Shown piece after piece: positions 56,607-64,000 of a DNA stretch of 64,000 nt. Position 1 is the first letter of the stretch. Every line of letters begins with the position of its first letter. Position numbers and translations under genes: made by a program. Origin of the DNA: an uncultured Bacteriovoracaceae bacterium (GTDB lineage Bacteria > Bdellovibrionota > Bacteriovoracia > Bacteriovoracales > Bacteriovoracaceae); the NCBI GenBank assembly GCA_938017795.1, contig CALIJZ010000051.1, positions 1 through 64,000 on the forward strand, read 5' to 3'. The notes under the pieces were generated by a model. That model made no database searches and was not told the origin of the DNA. It was given only the letters and a program-made list of their open reading frames with translations.

Positions 56607-56627
56607 AGACAATGTATTTTATTGTCT
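56607..56627 (+). promoter_or_regulatory. Hairpin immediately before the ribosome site
   Basis: AGACAAT and ATTGTCT with a 7-nt loop GTATTTT, followed directly by AAAGGGGAG. Located in the leader of the sigma-54 transcript, so it could protect the mRNA or tune translation. Confidence 0.5.
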
Positions 56628-56639
56628 AAAGGGGAGAAT

Positions 56640-58022
56640 ATGAACTCGAAATTATTTAAATCAATGAACAAAAAAGTATTCATGACACTTGTCATGAGTA
56701 TGCTACTTGTTTCTGCTGATGCCTTCTCTCAAAGAAGAAGCGGACAAGGAAACGGAGGAGGAGATGGTCAAGCTAGAAGTGGTAACGGTTCTGGTGGTGC
56801 TACTGCTGGAGGAACCAGACGCGGAGGCAATAGAGGTGGTGGGGTAACCACGACAACGACCACTTCAACGACATCTACAACAACTACTACAAAACCTTCC
56901 ACAGGAGGAGCTAGGGCCGGTGGCACTAGACGTGGTGGTAATGGAGGTGGCGCAGTTACAACAACTACAACAAAGCCAAAAGCTTGCGTTACTCAAAGGT
57001 TTGCAGGAGGACAAGGTCTATACTGTGCTAACCAAAACCCATCATGGAGAAATGTTGTATGTAATGATGGTAGAAAACCTCAAGATCCAAGAAAGTGTGC
57101 TGCAAAACCAGCTAATCATTGTAAAGGAATTACTGCTCCAAATACTCGTAAGCAAATTACAAAGTACTCAAAGAAAAAGTCAATGAATTGTAATAAAGAT
57201 TCTAAAACAGTAACAGCTGCATGTAATTATATTGAAAAGACAAATTCTTACGAATTAAGATTTTCTGACTCTAAAGCGTACCCATTTTTAACTTGTAAAG
57301 CAGCTTGTGTTCAAACAAGGTTTCACCAAGGTTCAGGATTATACTGTGAAGGTATGTTGCCATCATGGAGAAATGTAGTTTGTACTGACGGAAGAAGTGT
57401 CACGAACCCAAATACTTGTGCTAAGCCAGCTGTAAATAAATGCCAAGGGATAACTGCACCAAATACTAGCAAGATTATTACTAAGTATGCAAAAAATAAA
57501 GCTAAAAACTGTAGCCAACATGCAAAGAGAGTAACTGCTGCTTGTAAGTATATTGAAAATAAAAACTCATATGAGTTAAGGTTTTCTAATAGTGCATCTC
57601 ATCCATTCATGACTTGTATTGCAGATCGTCCTTCAAGTGGAAAGGTTGAAATCGTTCAGAATATGAACCTTGATATTATCTTGAATAACAAGAAAGCATT
57701 ATCAGTTGAGAAAGCATTAAACCTTATAGGAAGAAATGCTCTAAAATCAAATGAGAAAATTACAAAGATTACAGTTCAAGCTCACATGCTAGGAGGATCT
57801 TCTGGAAGTATTAATTTATTACAAAACTCTAAACTAACTTTCTCATCAGGAGCAAGAAGTGTGAGATACTTCTCAAAGAGTATCAGTCTGATAGTTGATA
57901 AATCTATCAAAACGAGAAGTCATCAAGTGCAAGCAATCAACTCAATTGTTATCACTGGATTAAAAGTAGAGATTGTAAAATTAGGAGCTAGCTCCGGAGG
58001 TCATAGAGGTGGTAGAAAATAA
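56640..58022 (+). CDS. Secreted protein: Gly/Thr-rich head, two eight-Cys repeats, C-terminal domain
   Basis: About 460 residues. Signal peptide about 1-30 (MTLVMSMLLVSADAFS). Residues 35-110 are Gly/Arg/Gln-rich with two nearly pure Thr tracts, like a mucin-type linker or site for O-glycosylation. Two 107-residue repeats follow (116-222 and 223-329), each with eight Cys in the same places and the shared anchors PSWRNVVC, KC.GITAPNT, KYIE and SYELRFS; four disulfides per repeat are likely. A beta-rich domain of about 125 residues and a GGHRGGRK tail close the protein. Start at ATG 56640 with AAAGGGGAG. Probably a surface or matrix protein. No known family. Confidence 0.8.
   Translation: MNSKLFKSMNKKVFMTLVMSMLLVSADAFSQRRSGQGNGGGDGQARSGNGSGGATAGGTRRGGNRGGGVTTTTTTSTTSTTTTTKPSTGGARAGGTRRGGNGGGAVTTTTTKPKACVTQRFAGGQGLYCANQNPSWRNVVCNDGRKPQDPRKCAAKPANHCKGITAPNTRKQITKYSKKKSMNCNKDSKTVTAACNYIEKTNSYELRFSDSKAYPFLTCKAACVQTRFHQGSGLYCEGMLPSWRNVVCTDGRSVTNPNTCAKPAVNKCQGITAPNTSKIITKYAKNKAKNCSQHAKRVTAACKYIENKNSYELRFSNSASHPFMTCIADRPSSGKVEIVQNMNLDIILNNKKALSVEKALNLIGRNALKSNEKITKITVQAHMLGGSSGSINLLQNSKLTFSSGARSVRYFSKSISLIVDKSIKTRSHQVQAINSIVITGLKVEIVKLGASSGGHRGGRK
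56985..57626 (+). repeat. Two tandem eight-cysteine coding repeats
   Basis: Copies at 56985-57305 and 57306-57626, 321 bp each with no gap. They are diverged at DNA level but the Cys pattern and motif order are fully kept, indicating an old in-frame duplication. Confidence 0.8.
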
Positions 58023-58060
58023 TTTCCTAAAGTGCATCTCTATTAAATGAATGATATCTT

Positions 58061-58089
58061 GGGAGCCTGTTAACAGGCTCCCTTTTTTT
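58061..58089 (+). terminator. Rho-independent terminator
   Basis: GGGAGCCTG-TTAA-CAGGCTCCC (58061-58082) followed by seven T. It ends the Cys-repeat gene and reaches the dinB stop region. Confidence 0.93.
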
Positions 58090-59149
58090 ATTCATTAAGG
58101 AAGTTTAACTGATACTTGGATACTTTTTTCTGTGTCTTTAGTTGTACTCCTAATCCTAGAAGTCTAACAGGAGCTTCTTTCCTTTTAAAACCTCGATTTA
58201 CCAATTGCAGATAATCACTGAGTTCAAAAGAACTATTTAAATCACTTACAGTAGTTTGTTGAAAGTCATTAAACTTCAGCTTGATAAATATCGACTTAAT
58301 CTCATTTTTTCCTACATTTTTATTTTTCAAACGATACTTCAGTTCTGCAAAAATCTTTTCAACTTTCTTGGCTACTTCTTTTACCTCTAATATATCCTCT
58401 TTAAAAGTATGCTCTACACTAATGGATTTTCTTTCCCTGGTAGTGCAAACTTCTCTGTCATCAATTCCCTTTGAATATTTATGTAAACTTTCTCCAAAAG
58501 ACCCTACGATATCTCTCAACTCTCTGATACTAGCTTTTTGAATATCACCACAGGTTTTAAAGCCTTGATCATGTAACTTAGTTGCTGTTACTTTTCCTAC
58601 TCCAAAAATTTTCTTTAAAGGCAACTTATATACAAATTCAGCAACGTCTTCAGGAGTTATAACAAATTGACCATTTGGCTTATTCCAATCACTAGCAACT
58701 TTAGCTAAAAACTTATTCGGAGCTATTCCAGCCGATGCTGTTAACTTTGTCTTATCAAATATCTTTGCTCTAATCTCTTGAGCAATCAAAGTCGCACTAC
58801 CTTCACATTTTTTACAATCAGAAACATCCAAAAAAGCTTCATCTAAAGACAAAGGTTCAATCAACTCTGTATATTCCTTAAAAATCTCTCTAATTTTCAA
58901 AGACTCTTCTTGATACTTTTCAAAGTTTGGTTTAACTAAAATTAAATCTGGACATAACTTCAATGCATACATTGTTGAAAGAGCTGCTTTTACTCCATAC
59001 TTTCTGGCTTCATAATTTGCAGTACACAAAACTCCTCTTTTTTCAGTAGCTGAACCGATACCAACTGGCTTGCCTTTAAGGGAAGGATTATCTCTGACTT
59101 CTACTGAAGCATAAAAACTATCCATATCAATGTGTATAATTTTTCTCAT
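58088..59149 (-). CDS. dinB: DNA polymerase IV (Y family)
   Basis: Translesion polymerase, about 353 residues. IDMDSFYASVE and SLDEAFLDV carry the catalytic acids, and SAGIAPNKFLAKVASDWNKPNG and KKIFGVGKVTATKL (HhH) are present. It ends without a clear beta-clamp pentapeptide (NFLNE tail). ATG 59149 gives MRKIIHIDMD, the start seen in E. coli DinB; an in-frame TTG at 59167 lies in the preceding terminator. The ATG follows the terminator T-run directly, so no free ribosome site exists. No LexA box recognised. Confidence 0.93.
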   Translation of the reverse strand: MRKIIHIDMDSFYASVEVRDNPSLKGKPVGIGSATEKRGVLCTANYEARKYGVKAALSTMYALKLCPDLILVKPNFEKYQEESLKIREIFKEYTELIEPLSLDEAFLDVSDCKKCEGSATLIAQEIRAKIFDKTKLTASAGIAPNKFLAKVASDWNKPNGQFVITPEDVAEFVYKLPLKKIFGVGKVTATKLHDQGFKTCGDIQKASIRELRDIVGSFGESLHKYSKGIDDREVCTTRERKSISVEHTFKEDILEVKEVAKKVEKIFAELKYRLKNKNVGKNEIKSIFIKLKFNDFQQTTVSDLNSSFELSDYLQLVNRGFKRKEAPVRLLGLGVQLKTQKKVSKYQLNFLNE

Positions 59150-59175
59150 AAAAAAAGGAGAGGCCAAGCCTCTCC
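59150..59175 (-). terminator. Terminator of an outer-membrane gene abutting the dinB start
   Basis: Minus strand GGAGAGGC-TTG-GCCTCTCC then seven T that run into the dinB ATG. The 5' arm contains AAGGAG-like sequence that could serve as a ribosome site if unfolded. Confidence 0.85.
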
Positions 59176-59205
59176 TTCATTAATAATTAACCTGTGAAAG
59201 TTAAT

Positions 59206-60066
59206 TTAAATTTCCATATTATAATTTAAATCTAAGTTCCATCCAACAGTGTCACTGTCAGAAAAGCTAGATCTTGAAGCCATCGCCATAACTCTAGATG
59301 TTGGATTAATCTTATATCCTGAATTAATTCCAAGAGTAAAAACTGGGTCTGAGAAAAAACCTTGATAAGAATCAAGATTCATATTTCCACCAACAAAGAA
59401 TTGTGAAGTTGCATGAAATCTTGCTCCACCTCTAATTCTTTCTGAAATGAAACCGTCAGCTCCACCAACTTCAAGAGTATTAGTACTAGTACTCCCACCG
59501 AAGCCAGTTGTCGTTACATCACTAACAAACTTATCTCCTCCAAAATAATAGCCTACGCCTGCATTTACAAATCCTTCGAAGTTTTCAGAAAATCTAGCGG
59601 TATAAGTTGAGTTAAAACCGATATTTTTCATATCATTATTTATTGCACTCATAGTAGGTGAATCAGAAACAATACTGAAGTTAGTTTTAAAATCAAGTTG
59701 TCTAGAAAAACTAGATAAAAATCTATAATTCCACGATAAATCAATATTAGAAAATCCATCATCACTAGAGTCCGGGCTTATTCCAAAAGAACTTGCACTA
59801 GAATTATCAATAGATACAGTTGTGTCAGTAGATCTATAAGCAATTGTTCCACCTACTGTATGATTCTTCATTACACCATAAGCAAGATCCAATCCTAAAG
59901 AATAACTAGAACTAGAATAAGAACTACTTGATCTAGGACTTAAATCTCCAAAACCTAGCGACGTTTCCATTGAGACTTTCTTTTCAGAAGGTAAGTAAGA
60001 AACACTTGAAATATTAGCCAATGCTAAACCTGAGACTAAAGTCATCATTAAAAATACATTTTTCAT
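59206..60066 (-). CDS. Outer-membrane beta-barrel protein, paralogue A
   Basis: About 286 residues; signal peptide MKNVFLMMTLVSGLALA. Ser/Gly-rich amphipathic strands, with shared landmarks to paralogue B: SYLPSEKKVSMETSLGF near the start, YGVMKNHTVGGTIAYR, ARFHATSQFFVGGNMNLDS and the end LDLNYNMEI. Probably a pore or structural barrel. ATG 60066 is chosen because GGAGAAG lies in front of it; the upstream ATG at 60078 would overlap that site. Confidence 0.75.
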   Translation of the reverse strand: MKNVFLMMTLVSGLALANISSVSYLPSEKKVSMETSLGFGDLSPRSSSSYSSSSYSLGLDLAYGVMKNHTVGGTIAYRSTDTTVSIDNSSASSFGISPDSSDDGFSNIDLSWNYRFLSSFSRQLDFKTNFSIVSDSPTMSAINNDMKNIGFNSTYTARFSENFEGFVNAGVGYYFGGDKFVSDVTTTGFGGSTSTNTLEVGGADGFISERIRGGARFHATSQFFVGGNMNLDSYQGFFSDPVFTLGINSGYKINPTSRVMAMASRSSFSDSDTVGWNLDLNYNMEI

Positions 60067-60088
60067 TTTCTTCTCCATTAATTTGTAT

Positions 60089-60114
60089 AAAAAAAGGAGA
60101 AGCTAAGCTTCTCC
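60089..60114 (-). terminator. Terminator of paralogue B
   Basis: Minus strand GGAGAAGC-TTA-GCTTCTCC followed by seven T. Nearly identical in design to the one after paralogue A (GGAGAGGC-TTG-GCCTCTCC). Confidence 0.9.
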
Positions 60115-60141
60115 TAATAATTTTATAATTTTAAAAAATAA

Positions 60142-60924
60142 TTATAATTCCATATTATAGTTTAAACCAAAGTTCCAACCATCAGTATTTGTGCTTCTTT
60201 CATCAACCCATGCAGCATTAGCCACTATGTTTGACTTAGGATTAATTTTAAAACCAGCATTTGCTCCTGCATTGAACGTAGGTTCAGAAAATGGAACATT
60301 ACTTCTTCCATTAAAACCATTCATCAATGAACCAGTTGCTCCAACAAAGATCATTGGAGTTGCGTGAAATCTTGCTCCAGCCTTAGTAGTAAATCCCCAG
60401 TCATTTGAAATAGAATCTTCAAATGCATAACCACCATTAAAACTTAACATCCCTTCAAGGTTATCCATCATTCTAGTTGTGTAACTTAAAGTTAAACCAG
60501 CGTCATGATATCCTTTGAAATTATTATCAATTTTAGCTTCTCCAGTTTTAGGACTAAAATTAACGATTGCATCCCAATTATGGTTAGCACTGTTCACAAA
60601 TCTATGAGCCCAAGTAACATTAACATCAGAAATTCCACTTCTTTCCGAAGTAGTTGTTGATCCTGCAACAGTAAAGTCAGTATCAATCATTCCATAACCA
60701 ATACTTGCTCCAATTGCATTATTTGGAAGAATTCCATAATTCATCCCAAGGTTAAAATTAAACCCAGAATTTTCTGAATTAGTTGTGTAAGCCTCAGTAA
60801 CTTCGTAATCAGCACTTGCATTAAAGCTCATTGTCTTCTCACCAGTAAAATAGCTTAAATTACCAATATTCGCGTATGAAGAGAGTGCGAATACAAAACC
60901 AAGCAATAAAGTCGCTTTTTTCAT
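60142..60924 (-). CDS. Outer-membrane beta-barrel protein, paralogue B
   Basis: 260 residues; signal peptide MKKATLLLGFVFALSSYA. Same plan as paralogue A: YFTGEKTMSFNASADYE, YGILPNNAIGASIGYG, ARFHATPMIFVGATGSLM and end FGLNYNMEL. Clear strands through the C-terminus suggest about 12-14 strands. Strong ribosome site AAGGAG. Upstream member of the tandem pair. Confidence 0.78.
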   Translation of the reverse strand: MKKATLLLGFVFALSSYANIGNLSYFTGEKTMSFNASADYEVTEAYTTNSENSGFNFNLGMNYGILPNNAIGASIGYGMIDTDFTVAGSTTTSERSGISDVNVTWAHRFVNSANHNWDAIVNFSPKTGEAKIDNNFKGYHDAGLTLSYTTRMMDNLEGMLSFNGGYAFEDSISNDWGFTTKAGARFHATPMIFVGATGSLMNGFNGRSNVPFSEPTFNAGANAGFKINPKSNIVANAAWVDERSTNTDGWNFGLNYNMEL

Positions 60925-60998
60925 TTTTTCTCCTTTGTAAAAAAATACTTTTGTTAATTGTGTGTAAAAATTGTATCTTTGAAAACCCTTTCAAAATG

Positions 60999-61022
60999 AT
61001 TTGCGTTTACCTCTATGCAAAT
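60999..61022. repeat. Inverted repeat between divergent genes
   Basis: ATTTGC-N12-GCAAAT in the gap between paralogue B (-) and the 61078 gene (+). It is a plausible operator for a dimeric regulator; regulator unknown. Confidence 0.4.
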
Positions 61023-61066
61023 ATAGGCAGCTTTTGCCATTAAAATATTTTAAACAGCTAAACTTC

Positions 61067-61072
61067 TATAAT
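61067..61072 (+). promoter_or_regulatory. TATAAT box 5 nt from the start codon (leaderless candidate)
   Basis: TATAAT followed by TACTT and ATG at 61078; no ribosome site or clear -35. Confidence 0.45.
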
Positions 61073-61077
61073 TACTT

Positions 61078-62457
61078 ATGCTCAAATTAATCTATTTACT
61101 CAGCTTGCTCTTTTCATTTTCGACAATGGCCAGCAAGGGTGAACTTATACAACTTGATTATGAAGTAAAAGATAAATTTACAAAAAATCTTTCTCTTAAA
61201 CATACAAACTTCATTGTTGAAACAAAAGAACAGTTCAATGAAGCGATAGCAAGAATCAAGAAACTCTCAAATAATAAAAAACTTGATTATGCTGTCCGAT
61301 CTCTTTACAAAGATTCTGGCTTTTCTAAAAAGAGTGATATTCAAAATATTCCTTTTAGAAAAAACTCATTGCGACCTGTGGCACTTGGATTGGGCTCAAC
61401 GATCATGGGTGCAAAGGTTATTGATCTTACTATTGGCGAAATTGGACTTCCTACGGAGTCATCTAGAAATCCAAGTTCCAAAGATGTTAAAAAATCAAAG
61501 AATTGGAAAGACCCTTTATATTTGGGTGAGTGGTTCAACAAACACGGAAGAATGAACCTGGCCTTCACTAGAGGATTTATAAATGGGGTAGTTTCCTTTG
61601 CAGGACTTCAAGTATCAGGAATGGTTTCGCATGCAGCTTTTGTTACAAGCGCTGTTGTGGGCAGTTTATCTGGAACGCTTAATTGGTACAATGATCAATT
61701 TAGTGACCTTGTAGGATCAACAAAGTATGAAGAAAAACTTCTCGACACTCTTGCTGAAAGATATTCATTTTTTAGGAACATAAAAAATAGAAACTCTGGC
61801 TCTAAACTTCCTAAGTTTTTCAGTAAAACTGGTGGTTTCACTTATAAAAACCTTAAGTGGTTATTAAGTGATTTTATTTTCATAAAAATCATTATGCTCT
61901 CAGGTAGTGCCCTTGATGCATCTGGAATCATTCATGGTTACCACAATTTCTATGACCAACTACAAGTAGCCGGAGTAACTGCTTTAAAAGGATTAGGCTC
62001 CCAAGGACTCTTTGACTTAAGCGTGGCTCAAGACTTCTCAAAAAGAGTTACTAGTTTCGATGAAGCTATGACTAAGGTTGAGGCGACGATTGAAGCAAAA
62101 GGCAAGGGTGCTACTTATACTCAAAAAGAAGCTATGAGTTTATTAAGAAATTCAGATATTCTAGAGAGTACATTCAAAAGATATAAAGACGATATTTCCA
62201 AAATCTCAAACCTCTCGGCAGAAGTTTTACTTGAAAGGTTAAAAATTCACAAAGGAGCGATTCAACTTTATAGGGTTGGTTGGACTATGACAGGTTCTGC
62301 TGTTTGGGCATTTGCTTCAATCTTAGATTTAGTTGGAATAAGTCTTGGAGATAAAGTATTTGTAGGTCTAATGTCTGCTGGAGCGATAAATTATCTAAGA
62401 TTATTAGTCAAAAAACCTAAATTGATAAAAAATTGCTCTAATTATTTAGATGAATAA
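61078..62457 (+). CDS. Exported membrane-associated protein of unknown function
   Basis: 459 residues. Signal peptide about 1-18. Several Gly/Ala-rich hydrophobic segments (about 100-120, 165-200, 265-285, 405-430: GSAVWAFASILDLVGISLG) alternate with Lys-rich helices. Resembles the 42409 gene product in style (helical, amphipathic) but not in sequence. No family recognised. 16-bp 3' overlap with the next gene. Confidence 0.6.
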   Translation: MLKLIYLLSLLFSFSTMASKGELIQLDYEVKDKFTKNLSLKHTNFIVETKEQFNEAIARIKKLSNNKKLDYAVRSLYKDSGFSKKSDIQNIPFRKNSLRPVALGLGSTIMGAKVIDLTIGEIGLPTESSRNPSSKDVKKSKNWKDPLYLGEWFNKHGRMNLAFTRGFINGVVSFAGLQVSGMVSHAAFVTSAVVGSLSGTLNWYNDQFSDLVGSTKYEEKLLDTLAERYSFFRNIKNRNSGSKLPKFFSKTGGFTYKNLKWLLSDFIFIKIIMLSGSALDASGIIHGYHNFYDQLQVAGVTALKGLGSQGLFDLSVAQDFSKRVTSFDEAMTKVEATIEAKGKGATYTQKEAMSLLRNSDILESTFKRYKDDISKISNLSAEVLLERLKIHKGAIQLYRVGWTMTGSAVWAFASILDLVGISLGDKVFVGLMSAGAINYLRLLVKKPKLIKNCSNYLDE

Positions 62458-63542
62458 AAAACTCTTTGAACCAAAAACTCTCTAAACTCTACGGCTTTTA
62501 TCTTTCTATCTTTAAAAGATTTTTCAAGTTTATTACCTTTTACAATATATAAAGATAAACTTCTTTCAAGACCTAGAAAGTTTTTTACACCGACTGATAT
62601 CTCTTCAAATTCTTTATTACATTTTTTAGCTAAAGTATTAATAATATAAGACAAGGTCTCCGTAGCCATTAAAGTCTTTTTATCAAAAATACCTTCCTTA
62701 TATCCATTGCAGTGAGAAGATTGAAACTCTTCGCTCTCTTCTTCACAAATCTCAATAACTTCACTCAATATTTCTTCAAAAAAACTCTTATTTATATATC
62801 GATCGTAATTATAGATGAAAATCTCTTTTTTAGTATTATCCGGAAGCTCATCAAAGTTTTTCTTATCAATTTTAAAGTGATTTAACTCTCCAAAGATCAG
62901 TAAACTTAATATTTCTTTTAAGCGCTCTGACTTATGAAACACAGAAAAAGTCTTAGATTGATGAGTATAAGATTTAACATTCAATGAATCATTTTTTATT
63001 TGAAATGAAATTGCTGATAGGTTCTTTTGATACTGCTCGTCTAAGTTTAATATTTGATTTTCAAGATGAGCCAACTCATTAGAGAGCATGTAGAAATTCA
63101 TTTTTTTATCTAAGCTAAGATATTCAAATTTTTCAAGAATTGCTGATAGTTTTAGATCAAACTCTTGATAGTACAAATCGTGTTTTGCATAAAGTCTCGT
63201 TAAAACCATCTCTGATAAAAAGTTATTAGTTGTCGTTTTTTCTAGTAAAGGTATTACAGCTACTTGTTTTTCCCTCTTGGCTTGCTTTTCTTTCTTAGGT
63301 AGAACTTCCCCATTTTGAAAAATTTCATCCATTGATTCTTGAACAATATTTTCTTTATCTATTTTATTAACTTTAACAGGATTTTTCTTATGAGCAGAAA
63401 GTTCTTTTGAATCAGCGTCCGTAGTTATCTCTAATTCAGCACTTTGAGGAATGATCTTATTTATTCGCTTCTTATTACATGAAAACAATAGTGCAAAAGC
63501 TATAAATATAATTTGAGAAGGTTGTTTCATTAAATACTTCAT
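62442..63542 (-). CDS. Predicted lipoprotein of unknown function
   Basis: 366 residues. Signal sequence ends at LLFSC (Cys near 22), a plausible lipobox, followed by NKKR and a Lys/Glu-rich linker to about 100. The rest is a helical domain with a Cys pair (EICEEESEEFQSSHC). No family recognised. 153-bp gap upstream with no clear promoter. Confidence 0.6.
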   Translation of the reverse strand: MKYLMKQPSQIIFIAFALLFSCNKKRINKIIPQSAELEITTDADSKELSAHKKNPVKVNKIDKENIVQESMDEIFQNGEVLPKKEKQAKREKQVAVIPLLEKTTTNNFLSEMVLTRLYAKHDLYYQEFDLKLSAILEKFEYLSLDKKMNFYMLSNELAHLENQILNLDEQYQKNLSAISFQIKNDSLNVKSYTHQSKTFSVFHKSERLKEILSLLIFGELNHFKIDKKNFDELPDNTKKEIFIYNYDRYINKSFFEEILSEVIEICEEESEEFQSSHCNGYKEGIFDKKTLMATETLSYIINTLAKKCNKEFEEISVGVKNFLGLERSLSLYIVKGNKLEKSFKDRKIKAVEFREFLVQRVFYSSK

Positions 63543-63695
63543 ACCAAAGTCTTAGATTAGAAACAAACCAAACTCGCTAAATAGAGTCATATTTACACAT
63601 AAAAACCACTTATATAAAGCTTAAGATATGTATATTTTTCACTAACTTAGTGGTATTTTTTACATAGTGTTTATAAACATAAAAAGGACTCTAAA

Positions 63696-64000
63696 ATGAA
63701 GATATTTTTAATTCTATTTTCCACCTTAGCTTTTTCTCAAACTACTCTTGAAAGGGCACAAATAGCTTTTGATAAAAAGTACGACAAGAAACAAGCTTTG
63801 ATAGCAAAGAAACTATATGAACAAATATACTCTCTGAGTAGCCAAAAAAAAGATAAATGCTTTTGTTTAAACCGTCTCTCATATTTAGACTTTTTAGCTG
63901 GAACAAGAAAAACAATTGAACTTCCTGCTGCAGCTTCTAAAGAAGAAATCAAGCAAGCTCAATTACAAGAATTAGCTCTATTAAAAACATCTATTTCCCA
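63696..64000 (+). CDS. Exported protein, truncated by the window end
   Basis: Open frame from ATG 63696 to the last base with no stop (about 101 codons). AAGGA with 7-nt spacing. Signal peptide MKIFLILFSTLAFSQ then a Lys-rich helical stretch (ERAQIAFDKKYDKKQALIAKK) that may begin a TPR or Sel1-like protein. The C-terminus is outside the window. Confidence 0.7.
   Translation, partial: MKIFLILFSTLAFSQTTLERAQIAFDKKYDKKQALIAKKLYEQIYSLSSQKKDKCFCLNRLSYLDFLAGTRKTIELPAAASKEEIKQAQLQELALLKTSIS

Larger units (their letters stand above)
56416..56639. other. Intergenic region with sigma-54 promoter and 5'UTR hairpin
   Basis: 224 bp. Apart from the sigma-54 element at 56545 and the hairpin at 56607 I see no other ORF. 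TTCTACGGGATTCTTG (56517-56532) holds a direct repeat ATTCT, which could be an activator site. Confidence 0.4.

Noticed and set aside
56850-56900. Thr-codon run as a slippage microsatellite
   Set aside because: ACA, ACG, ACC and ACT codons are mixed, so no perfect tandem unit exists at DNA level.
1-64000. CRISPR array, insertion sequence, prophage or integrase
   Set aside because: No regular repeat-spacer series, transposase motif or integrase seen; coding style is uniform across the window.

Overview
The window is a low-GC (roughly one third G+C by eye), gene-dense Gram-negative chromosome segment. It has no plasmid, phage, insertion-sequence or CRISPR signature. The protein set points to a marine or freshwater predatory bacterium of the Bdellovibrionota, most like the Bacteriovoracaceae (Halobacteriovorax/Bacteriovorax type). 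The pointers are a Bdellovibrio-type single-domain histone, many sigma-54 activators, small TIGR02147/DUF4423-like regulators, abundant secreted proteases and wall hydrolases, and many lineage-specific signal-peptide proteins of unknown function. This assignment is inference from gene content; no 16S gene is present.

Layout. 1-6 kb: an AspA/AstE-like zinc hydrolase, then a leftward block with a FliF-like ring protein that carries a FliG_C-like cytoplasmic end, a degenerate sigma-54-type regulator, a TPR protein and a full NtrC-type response regulator. 6-16 kb, leftward: metK, a SleB/CwlJ-like wall hydrolase coupled to mpl, glyQS, an MsbA-like ABC exporter, a small conserved anchored protein, the bacterial histone, recO and a compact SF2 helicase. 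16-20 kb: an Nfu-type protein, a GNAT enzyme, a Tat-exported FAD oxidase, and an M19 dipeptidase whose conserved N-terminus is recovered only if translation starts at ATT. 20-26 kb, leftward: ktrB-ktrA-(HAMP/PAS sensor)-lepA. 26-34 kb: a PilF-like lipoprotein and a RodZ-like protein, facing trmL, pepA, an LptF/G permease, mtgA, an unknown gene and an MltD-like transglycosylase.

34-37 kb holds a self-contained regulatory module: an NtrC-family regulator behind two 16-bp palindromes, then a near-perfect sigma-54 promoter driving two small overlapping genes that look like the halves of one TIGR02147/DUF4423 regulator. 37-45 kb: psd, an HtrA/DegS-like protease and a trypsin-like protease sharing one bidirectional terminator, an M3 oligopeptidase, a DtxR-family repressor, and secreted proteins of unknown function. 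45-51 kb: rpiB-ahcY, a ThrB/APH-like kinase, an RlmL-like methyltransferase, apt, an unusual cytochrome c, and dapF. 51-58 kb: two systems for O-acylating polysaccharide (MBOAT plus SGNH, and an OafA/OatA fusion) around a CAU tRNA and ppiB, then a second sigma-54 promoter in front of a secreted, Thr-rich protein with two eight-cysteine repeats. 58-64 kb: dinB, a tandem pair of outer-membrane barrel paralogues each with its own look-alike terminator, two unknown envelope proteins, and a truncated secreted protein at the right edge.

The common theme is the cell envelope: peptidoglycan cutting, building and recycling (SleB-like, Mpl, MtgA, MltD, DapF, RodZ-like), phospholipid and LPS (Psd, LptF/G), O-acylation, and exported proteases. 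This sits beside an unusual load of sigma-54 control. Several genes carry a -10-like hexamer only 5-8 nt before the start codon and no Shine-Dalgarno, which suggests frequent leaderless transcripts.
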